Assembly (NCBI GenBank): GCA_029287645.1
Contig: JARFQS010000220.1
Span: 1 to 6,868, forward strand
Source of the DNA: Thermoanaerobaculia bacterium
GTDB lineage: Bacteria > Acidobacteriota > Thermoanaerobaculia > Multivoradales > JAHEKO01
DNA: 6,868 nucleotides
Reading direction: 5' to 3'
The translations under genes were made by a program, and so were the position numbers. Shown here in pieces: positions 1 to 5,585 of this stretch. The notes under the pieces were generated by a model. It saw only the letters and a program-made list of their open reading frames with translations. It ran no database searches and was not told where the DNA came from. Position 1 is the stretch's first letter, and every line of letters begins with the position of its first letter.

Positions 1-12
1 GGGCAAGCCACT

Positions 13-38
13 CCCCTACATCCCCCACCCAGCACCCC
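13..38 (-). other. Putative G-quadruplex motif (minus strand)
   Basis: The plus strand has four C runs, at 13-16 (4), 22-26 (5), 28-30 (3) and 35-38 (4), separated by 5, 1 and 4 bases. The complementary strand therefore fits the canonical G3+N1-7 quadruplex pattern, and the plus strand could form an i-motif. It lies about 145 bp upstream of guaB, next to the octamer repeats. The pattern is seen directly. Folding in the cell is inference, and C-rich runs also arise by chance in DNA of this composition. Confidence 0.5.
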
Positions 39-117
39 ACCGCCTCACCGCCTCACTGCCCCACTGCCCTAGTGCCCCACAGCCTCACTGCCCCAGTGCC
101 CCAGTGCCCTACCGCTT
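38..117. repeat. Imperfect 8-bp tandem repeat, about ten units
   Basis: Ten consecutive octamers can be read in register: CACCGCCT x2, CACTGCCC x2, TAGTGCCC, CACAGCCT, CACTGCCC, CAGTGCCC x2 and TACCGCTT. The consensus is CASTGCCC. An eleventh degenerate unit, CAGCACCC, may sit at 30-37. Variation is concentrated at the first, third and fourth bases and at the last base. The array is non-coding: no convincing reading frame uses it, and it lies between the left edge and the terminator in front of guaB. Period and purity suggest a microsatellite or VNTR that grew by slippage. Phase variation or protein binding is possible, but nothing here shows it. Confidence 0.85.
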
Positions 118-137
118 CTGATACGCTAAACGGGGCC

Positions 138-157
138 AGCCCCTGCGGGGGCTTTTT
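138..157 (+). terminator. Rho-independent terminator just upstream of guaB
   Basis: A perfect 6-bp stem pairs AGCCCC (138-143) with GGGGCT (148-153) around the tetraloop TGCG, a UNCG-class loop closed by C-G, and runs into a T tract (153-157). Only the rightward strand has the T tract, so it acts on plus-strand transcription. It may end a gene to the left of the window. Because it stops 26 nt before the guaB ATG, leaving no room for a full promoter after it, it could also act as a leader attenuator. GGGG at 132-135 could pair with CCCC at 140-143 and would then compete with the terminator stem. Confidence 0.85.
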
Positions 158-183
158 CTACACCACAAACGTCCGAGTCCATC

Positions 184-1665
184 ATGAGCCAGCACGACAA
201 GCTGCCTGAAGAAGCCTTAACTTTCGACGACGTCCTGATCGCTCCAGGGCACAGCGAAGTACATCCCAACGATGTCGACCTGAAGACCCGCCTGTGTCGG
301 GGCATCGATCTGAACATTCCCGTGACCACCGCTGCGATGGACACGGTCACCGAGTCGAGACTGGCGATCGCCGTCGCACAGGCTGGAGGCGTCGGCGTCA
401 TCCACAAGAACCTGACGATCCAGGCTCAAGCCGAGGAGGTCGACAAGGTCAAGCGCAGTGAGGCCGGGATGATCGTCGACCCCGTCACGATGCGACCCGA
501 GCAGCGCATCGGCGAGGCCCTGGAGGTCATGGCTCGCTACAAGATCTCTGGAGTGCCGGTGACTTCGGACGGCGGCCGGCTCGTGGGCATCCTCACGAAT
601 CGGGATCTCAGGTTCGAAACGAATCCCGAGAAGCGGATCGACGATCTGATGACCAAGGAGAACCTGGTCACCGTTCCCGAGGGCACGACCTTGGAGGAGG
701 CCAAGGCCCTCCTGCATCGCCACAAGATCGAAAAGCTCCTGGTGGTGGATACCGAGGGCGGCTTGAAGGGTCTCATCACGGTCAAGGACATTCAGAAGGC
801 CATCGAATTCCCTCGCGCCTGCAAAGACGAACTGGGCCGCTTGCGTGTGGGAGCGGCGGTCGGCGCTTCGGCGGACAGCCTGGAAAGAGCCGCTGCCCTG
901 GTCGACGCTCAAGCCGATTTCCTGCTTCTGGACTCCTCTCACGCCCATAGCACCGGAGTCCTTTCAGCCGTCGCAACGCTCAGAGAGCGCCATCCGGACA
1001 TCCGGTTGATCGCCGGCAACGTCGCGACGCGTGCCGGTGCGCAGGCATTGATCGAGCGTGGTGTAGACGCAGTCAAGGTCGGTATCGGCCCCGGGTCGAT
1101 CTGTACGACGCGAGTCGTCACAGGCGCCGGAATGCCGCAGGTCACCGCAATTCAACAGGCTTGCGAGGCGGCAGCGGACCACGATATTCCGGTGATTGCC
1201 GACGGTGGCATCAAGTTCTCGGGAGACATCACCAAGGCGATCGCGGCGGGCGCCCACTCCGTGATGATCGGCTCGCTGTTCGCCGGCACCGAGGAGAGCC
1301 CCGGTGAAACCATCCTGTACCAGGGACGGACCTTCAAGGCCTATCGGGGCATGGGCTCCCTGTCGGCCATGGCCAAGGGAAGTGCCGATCGGTACTTTCA
1401 GGAAGCCAACGGCGAGCTCGGCAAGATGGTGCCGGAAGGCATCGAGGGAATGGTGCCGTACAAGGGCAGCGTGCATCAAATGCTGCCACAGCTGACGGGC
1501 GGCTTGCGCTCGGGTATGGGGTTGGCCGGATGCGGCGACATCGAAGAGCTCCGAGTCGATGCCCACTTCGTCCGAGTCACTTCGGCAGGGCTCAAGGAGA
1601 GCCACGCCCACGACGTGATGATTACGAAGGAAGCTCCCAACTACTGGGTCGAGCGACAGCGCTGA
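184..1665 (+). CDS. guaB: Inosine-5'-monophosphate dehydrogenase (IMPDH)
   Basis: GuaB oxidises IMP to XMP with NAD+, the rate-limiting cytoplasmic step toward GMP. The 493-residue length is normal for bacterial IMPDH. The N-terminus contains the family signature EALTFDDVL (10-18) and AAMDTVTE (50-57). A Bateman module of two CBS domains follows at about 95-208, which in this family binds purine nucleotides and tunes activity. The barrel then resumes with the catalytic loop GPGSICTT (302-309), Cys307 being the nucleophile, the IMP phosphate-site ADGGI (339-343), and the mobile flap with Arg403-Tyr404. All key residues are present. The ATG at 184 gives a normal N-terminus, but the only Shine-Dalgarno hint is a weak GAG at 175-177. 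No guaA follows: the next gene converges from the other strand, so guaB seems to stand alone. The terminator and repeats upstream may bear on its regulation. Confidence 0.98.
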   Translation: MSQHDKLPEEALTFDDVLIAPGHSEVHPNDVDLKTRLCRGIDLNIPVTTAAMDTVTESRLAIAVAQAGGVGVIHKNLTIQAQAEEVDKVKRSEAGMIVDPVTMRPEQRIGEALEVMARYKISGVPVTSDGGRLVGILTNRDLRFETNPEKRIDDLMTKENLVTVPEGTTLEEAKALLHRHKIEKLLVVDTEGGLKGLITVKDIQKAIEFPRACKDELGRLRVGAAVGASADSLERAAALVDAQADFLLLDSSHAHSTGVLSAVATLRERHPDIRLIAGNVATRAGAQALIERGVDAVKVGIGPGSICTTRVVTGAGMPQVTAIQQACEAAADHDIPVIADGGIKFSGDITKAIAAGAHSVMIGSLFAGTEESPGETILYQGRTFKAYRGMGSLSAMAKGSADRYFQEANGELGKMVPEGIEGMVPYKGSVHQMLPQLTGGLRSGMGLAGCGDIEELRVDAHFVRVTSAGLKESHAHDVMITKEAPNYWVERQR

Positions 1666-1667
1666 CC

Positions 1668-4106
1668 CTAGTCACTCAACCAGAGCAGGCCTGTCGCCTG
1701 CACATCCACGTCGCTGCGCCGCGGCCGGACCGTGACCGTCTCCAAATCCGCTTCGAGCGGATTCAGGTCGCGCCCTAATTCCTCCACCTGTTGCGCGAGA
1801 TCCTGTTCCAGACTCTGCAGCTCGCTTTCGAGAGTTTCGATCGATCGACGGGCCTCACGTACGTCCTCGGCCTGGCGTGAAGACTCCTGCGCATCGCGCA
1901 CGGAGGAGCCTGCGCGGTTGAGGGTGGACTGGCTGAGCCTCCGCCGCCCCGTCAAAACGGAAAGCAGTGTGCTACCGATCGACACCGCAGTCTCCAGTTT
2001 GGCTCGGGTAGCCTGGTCCTTCTCCTTCGCCAGCCGGCTCGCGGCTCGATCCAACCGATCCTCCAACCTGCGGCGCCGCGTCGCGAACGACTCTCGTAGC
2101 GCTGCGAGTCGACGATCCCGTTCCGCCCGGGCGAGGTCGCCCAGACGTATTCGGAAGTCTCTCTCCGTTTCCTTGGGGCGCGATCGCGTCTCGAGGGGCG
2201 CACTCTCGAACATCTCGAGCCGCCGTTCGGAGTAGAGGTACTCCTCCAGGTCCTTCCTCCACTTGGTGTAGCTCGAGGACCGCTTCGCAGCCTCTGGCAG
2301 CGAAGCCCAGATGGCGTTGCCGGATGGTTCTCGGCCAAGGTCCTGCACCCCGATTTCGAGTGCCTCGGCCGTCCTCCAATCCACCTCGGTCTTCTCGCGA
2401 TCCAGAGGGAGGATCAGCTCGACCTCGTCAGTAGCCAGGATCTCGCGGGTCTTCCGATCGATATAGTCGACCTTCCCCAGGCCCAGCAGGAAAGGCTCGT
2501 AGCGGACAGGTTGCTGCCCTGCCGAGGACCTGTCGTGGAAGTACTGTGGGATGTTCGGGTCGATATCTGGAAGCTCCACCGATGAGGTGGCAGCGGCCGC
2601 GAGTGGCTCCTGGTTCGAACCGGTACCCTCCCCCGCTCCAGACTCCGCAGTCTGCCGAATCTCTTCGACCTCGAGTGTCTCCTGCGATGTCTCGACGACC
2701 TTGCGATCCGCCATCAGTGTGCGAATCTGATCCCGGGTCAGAGGACCACGGAGATAGGACATCACCCACCTCGTCTGGAACAGCTCCGGACCCTCCTCGT
2801 TCACGTTGTGGAGAAGAAACGTTCTCTTCTTCAGACCGGTGAGCAGTCGATCCAACGCCTTGCGACTGGGACCACCATCGACGGTCACCCCCTTGAGGCC
2901 TTCGAGGACCTTCTCCTTGTCGCGCTCTGCCTGCAGCCGGCCCAGGAACCAGGTACCGATGTTGGCCAGAGCCTTGTAGTCCAGGTCGCCCGGGTTCTGG
3001 GTGGCCAGCACCACTCCCAGGCCATAGGCCCTGGCCTGCTTCAACAGTGTGAGCAGCGGTTTCTTGGAGGGTGGCTCTGCCACGGGTGGCAGGTACCCGA
3101 AGATCTCGTCCATGTACAGGAGGGCTCGCAGGCTATTGGTGCCAGGCCGGCGACGGATCCAGCTCAGGGTCTCGTTCAACAGAAGGGTCACGAAGAACAT
3201 CCGCTGCTGGTCGGAGAGATGGGCAATCGAGAAGACTGCCACCCGGGGGCGACCCTCTTCTGTGTAGAGCAACTTCTCCAGGTCGAGAGGTGCACCTTCC
3301 AGCCAACTCTGGAAGCTGGGCGCAGCGAGGAGGTTGTTCAATTTGATGGCTAGTGCGGTCCTCTTCGAGGTCGAGTAGAACGCCTCGAGATCGAAGGCGC
3401 CGACGCGATCGAACGGCGGCGCCTGGACGCCCTGTATGAGGTCGGACAACCCGACATCCGCCCCTGCCTTCCAAAGATGCTCGAGAAGGTTGGAGAGCAG
3501 GATGTGCTCGGGACTCTGGATCGGATCCGCGTCGATGCCCAGCAAGCTGAGGAGGCCGGTCACCGTGGACTCGATCCGATCGCGGATCAGGTCGGCGTCT
3601 TCCCAGTCGGAGCTCGAGGGGGCCCTGAAGGAATCCAGGACCGAAATCGGCAATCCGGCCTCACTGCCGGGTGTGTAGATGACGAAATCCGCCGACTCCC
3701 GTAGCCGGCCGATCCGCGCGCCGCTCTGGCCCCACTTCGCCAGGCCGTTGCTCCACAAGCTGGCCTGGCTCTCAGCGAACTCCTCGATGCTCAGGCCCCG
3801 CTGGCGCGCCTCTTCACGATTGACCCACGGCTGAAAGTCCTCGGCTCGCAGCTCGGGAAAGGTCAGCAGCAAGTTGCCCAGATCGCCTTTTGGATCGACG
3901 ACGATGGCCGGAATCCCGTCGATCGCGGCCTCTTCGATCAGTCCTATGCACAGGCCCGTCTTGCCACTTCCGGTCATGCCAACGCACACGGCGTGCGTGA
4001 GCAGGTCTTTCGACTCGTAGAGCAGCAGAGGGCGCTCGGATTCACCCTCGTCCGAGCCCGCGGCTCGGCCCAGATACAAGAGCCCGAGCTTCTCGTAGTG
4101 ATTCAT
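1668..4106 (-). CDS. HerA/FtsK-type P-loop ATPase with C-terminal coiled-coil hairpin, function unknown
   Basis: This 812-residue protein belongs to the HerA/DUF87-like group of hexameric motor ATPases, which includes DNA translocases and helicases. It has a Walker A motif GMTGSGKT (43-50), a DPKGD motif (71-75) typical of this group, a Walker B strand ending in Asp333-Glu334 (LLYMDEIFGYLPP), and a sensor-like segment LATQNPGDLD (367-376). The motor core spans about 25-450. A Gly/Ala/Ser-rich linker (about 485-512) leads to a second globular part (about 515-640), then two charged helical arms (about 645-705 and 735-788) flanking a short hydrophobic segment (706-719), and a final strand near the end. 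There is no signal peptide. It starts 91 nt after trxA with only a weak ribosome site, and its stop lies 2 bp from that of guaB. No NurA, SIR2 or other known HerA partner is visible here. The family assignment is firm; the substrate (DNA, protein or membrane) is unknown. I believe similar standalone proteins exist in several phyla, from memory only. Confidence 0.85.
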   Translation of the reverse strand: MNHYEKLGLLYLGRAAGSDEGESERPLLLYESKDLLTHAVCVGMTGSGKTGLCIGLIEEAAIDGIPAIVVDPKGDLGNLLLTFPELRAEDFQPWVNREEARQRGLSIEEFAESQASLWSNGLAKWGQSGARIGRLRESADFVIYTPGSEAGLPISVLDSFRAPSSSDWEDADLIRDRIESTVTGLLSLLGIDADPIQSPEHILLSNLLEHLWKAGADVGLSDLIQGVQAPPFDRVGAFDLEAFYSTSKRTALAIKLNNLLAAPSFQSWLEGAPLDLEKLLYTEEGRPRVAVFSIAHLSDQQRMFFVTLLLNETLSWIRRRPGTNSLRALLYMDEIFGYLPPVAEPPSKKPLLTLLKQARAYGLGVVLATQNPGDLDYKALANIGTWFLGRLQAERDKEKVLEGLKGVTVDGGPSRKALDRLLTGLKKRTFLLHNVNEEGPELFQTRWVMSYLRGPLTRDQIRTLMADRKVVETSQETLEVEEIRQTAESGAGEGTGSNQEPLAAAATSSVELPDIDPNIPQYFHDRSSAGQQPVRYEPFLLGLGKVDYIDRKTREILATDEVELILPLDREKTEVDWRTAEALEIGVQDLGREPSGNAIWASLPEAAKRSSSYTKWRKDLEEYLYSERRLEMFESAPLETRSRPKETERDFRIRLGDLARAERDRRLAALRESFATRRRRLEDRLDRAASRLAKEKDQATRAKLETAVSIGSTLLSVLTGRRRLSQSTLNRAGSSVRDAQESSRQAEDVREARRSIETLESELQSLEQDLAQQVEELGRDLNPLEADLETVTVRPRRSDVDVQATGLLWLSD
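1685..1701. other. Hairpin at the convergent gene junction
   Basis: A perfect 6-bp inverted repeat, GCAGGC (1685-1690) and GCCTGC (1696-1701), surrounds a 5-nt loop. It lies 20 bp beyond the guaB stop and inside the last codons of the ATPase gene. Neither strand has a following T tract, so it is not a standard intrinsic terminator. It could slow polymerase or protect the 3' end of the guaB transcript, but a coincidence in a GC-rich coding region is also plausible. Confidence 0.35.
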
Positions 4107-4138
4107 CGGTTCCGGATTCCCCGTCTCTCGGAAACTCG

Positions 4139-4170
4139 AGGTGGGCTCTGAGGGAAGATCGGTCCCACCT
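4139..4170 (-). other. Stem-loop between trxA and the ATPase gene
   Basis: AGGTGGG (4139-4145) and CCCACCT (4164-4170) form a perfect 7-bp inverted repeat with an 18-nt loop, in the 91-nt gap after trxA. A smaller stem, CTCG (4127-4130) with CGAG (4137-4140), overlaps its edge, so the two cannot both form fully. There is no U-rich tail in the direction of transcription, so I do not call it an intrinsic terminator. It could stabilise the 3' end of trxA mRNA, lower downstream expression, or be an operator. Confidence 0.45.
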
Positions 4171-4197
4171 ATCCAAGGGGACGTACTGGGAACCCGC

Positions 4198-4524
4198 TCA
4201 AGTATTGCGCTCGATCAGCTGCTCGAAGGCGCTCTTGGGCATCGCACCCGTCATGCGATCCGCGACCTCGCCGTCCTTGAAGAGGATGAAGGTCGGGATC
4301 CCCCGGACCTGGTACTGCGAAGCGATCTCCTGGTTCTCATCCACGTTGAGCTTGGCCACACGCACCTTCTCACCCATCTCCAAGGCCAACTCATTGAGAA
4401 CCGGAGCCACCATCTTGCAGGGCCCGCACCAGGCGGCCCAGAAATCCACCAGGACCGGTAGATCGGACTTCAGAACATCGTTCTCCCAGCTCTCGGAGCT
4501 GACCGTCGTAATGTTGTCTGCCAT
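4198..4524 (-). CDS. trxA: Thioredoxin
   Basis: This is a small cytoplasmic thiol-disulfide oxidoreductase that supplies electrons to reductases and repairs oxidised cysteines; it is itself recycled by thioredoxin reductase. The 108-residue length is that of classic Trx. The active site WCGPCK has Cys33 and Cys36, preceded by the buried Asp27 in VDFWA. The cis-proline loop is GIPTF, with Pro77. No signal peptide or membrane segment is present. The ATG at 4524 is supported by a strong Shine-Dalgarno sequence. It lies 71 nt downstream of ribF and 91 nt upstream of the ATPase gene on the same strand. A generic thioredoxin gives no clue to one dedicated partner; RimO and RibF both belong to redox or flavin chemistry, but a functional link is only inference. 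Confidence 0.97.
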   Translation of the reverse strand: MADNITTVSSESWENDVLKSDLPVLVDFWAAWCGPCKMVAPVLNELALEMGEKVRVAKLNVDENQEIASQYQVRGIPTFILFKDGEVADRMTGAMPKSAFEQLIERNT

Positions 4525-4528
4525 GAGT

Positions 4529-4537
4529 TCCTTCCTT
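4529..4537 (-). promoter_or_regulatory. Shine-Dalgarno site of trxA
   Basis: On the coding strand the sequence AAGGAAGGA ends 4 nt before the trxA ATG, with a purine-rich match to the 16S rRNA tail. It is the clearest ribosome-binding site in the window; guaB and the ATPase gene have much weaker ones. This fits high independent translation of trxA rather than reliance on coupling to ribF. Confidence 0.75.
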
Positions 4538-4582
4538 TGTCGTTTTCCGGAAGCTACACCGAGGGTTTCATGAGCTCGATTC

Positions 4583-4617
4583 CATGCCTAAGCCTTCACA
4601 CACCGAGTGTCGGCATG
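4583..4617 (-). other. Nested inverted repeat over the ribF stop codon
   Basis: CATGCC (4583-4588) and GGCATG (4612-4617) can pair, and inside them ACAC (4600-4603) pairs with GTGT (4607-4610) around a 3-nt loop. The structure spans the ribF stop codon (4596-4598). No T tract follows, so it is not an intrinsic terminator. It might separate the ribF and trxA messages by processing or stabilisation. The arms are short and a chance origin is realistic. Confidence 0.3.
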
Positions 4618-5585
4618 AACTCTAAACAAGGTTCCTGCTGCAAGTATTCTCGCGCCCTCCCGACATCCTTCTCGATCTGGCTGATGAGAGCCTCGGCCGA
4701 GGGAAAGGCCTGCTCCCCGCGCAGCCTATCGAGGAAGCACAATTCTACCTCTTCGCCGTAGATCTCCTCGTCGAAGTCGAAAACATGGCTCTCGACCACC
4801 TTCGGATCCCCATCGGGGAAGGTCGGACGAGACCCGATATTGGTCACCGCATCGAACTGACGACCCGATCCTCGCAGCCAGACCTTCGATGCATAGACGC
4901 CGTCCTTCGGCAGGACCTCGTGAGAAGTGCCCACATTCATGGTCGGCCATCCCAGCAACTTGCCCCGACCGTCTCCATGCTCGACCACTCCGTAGATCGA
5001 GTAGGGACGGTTGAGCATCACGTTGGCTTCTGCCAGATCGCCCTGCCGGATCGACCTGCGGATTCGGGTACTCGACACCGGCGCCTCGCCCAGGACCACC
5101 TCCTCCACTCCAAACGCCTCGAAGCCGAGTTTGGAACCGAGCTGCCGTAGCAGCTTCAAGTTCCCCTCTTTACGCCGCCCGAACACGAATGTGGAGCCCA
5201 CATACACCTCTCGCGCCTGGAGCTTTTCGTGGAGGAGCGTTTCTACGAAGTGCTGCGCGCCCGTATCGGCAAAGGAGTCGTCGAACTCGACTTCTGCCAT
5301 CGTACCGACTCCGAATCGCGCCACAAGGGCCTGTTTCTGAGCCCGCGTCGTGAGGCGTCGAATCGTCTTCTCCGGGCGCAATATCGTCTTCGGATGAGGT
5401 TCGAAGGTCACCATGACCGACTCGAGTCCGGTTTCCCGAGCACGAGCTACGACTCTTTCCAGGATCGCCTGCTGGCCGATGTGAATTCCGTCGAAATTGC
5501 CGATCGTGACGATACTGGGTCGACGCAACTCCGACCGGCGCCAAGCATCCTCGATGACCACCATGGCAGCCCGATCCTCTGTCAT
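4596..5585 (-). CDS. ribF: Bifunctional riboflavin kinase / FMN adenylyltransferase (FAD synthetase)
   Basis: RibF phosphorylates riboflavin to FMN and then adenylates FMN to FAD, in the cytoplasm. The 329 residues match the usual length. The N-terminal adenylyltransferase domain (about 20-185) has GNFDGIHIGQ (29-38), FEPHP (61-65) and SSTRIR (171-176). The C-terminal kinase domain (about 195-315) has LGWPTMN (211-217) with the nucleotide-binding PTxN, TNIGSRPTF (248-256), and ESHVFDFD (265-272) with the likely catalytic Glu265. The kinase half looks normal. In the other half the HxGH motif reads HIGQ (Gln38 in place of the second His), and the usual D/N-F-x-FG motif reads TFVFG (132-136). 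ATG at 5585 overlaps the rimO stop as ATGA, which argues for this start and for translational coupling; a second Met at residue 8 is possible. The stop is 71 nt before trxA. Confidence 0.96.
   Translation of the reverse strand: MTEDRAAMVVIEDAWRRSELRRPSIVTIGNFDGIHIGQQAILERVVARARETGLESVMVTFEPHPKTILRPEKTIRRLTTRAQKQALVARFGVGTMAEVEFDDSFADTGAQHFVETLLHEKLQAREVYVGSTFVFGRRKEGNLKLLRQLGSKLGFEAFGVEEVVLGEAPVSSTRIRRSIRQGDLAEANVMLNRPYSIYGVVEHGDGRGKLLGWPTMNVGTSHEVLPKDGVYASKVWLRGSGRQFDAVTNIGSRPTFPDGDPKVVESHVFDFDEEIYGEEVELCFLDRLRGEQAFPSAEALISQIEKDVGRAREYLQQEPCLEFMPTLGV

Noticed and set aside
38..117. CRISPR array
   Set aside because: The units are 8 bp and contiguous, with no spacers; a CRISPR needs repeats of about 23-47 bp separated by unique spacers.
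100..135. sigma-70 type promoter for guaB around TACGCT at 122-127
   Set aside because: The -10 candidates match only about half of the consensus and there is no convincing -35 element at the right spacing.
217..948. 243-codon open frame antisense to guaB
   Set aside because: It lies fully inside the certain guaB gene, has no recognisable domain, and is the type of long antisense frame expected in GC-rich coding DNA.
2808..3353. 181-codon open frame antisense to the ATPase gene
   Set aside because: It mirrors the motor core of a gene with clear family motifs on the other strand, and shows no motif of its own.
1668..4524. thioredoxin plus HerA-like ATPase as a defence system
   Set aside because: No effector, nuclease, mobile element or composition shift is visible, and all other neighbours are housekeeping genes; two adjacent genes are not enough evidence.
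4556..4607. 8-bp direct repeat ACACCGAG at 4556-4563 and 4600-4607
   Set aside because: Two copies of an 8-mer this close can arise by chance, and neither copy matches a binding site I recognise.
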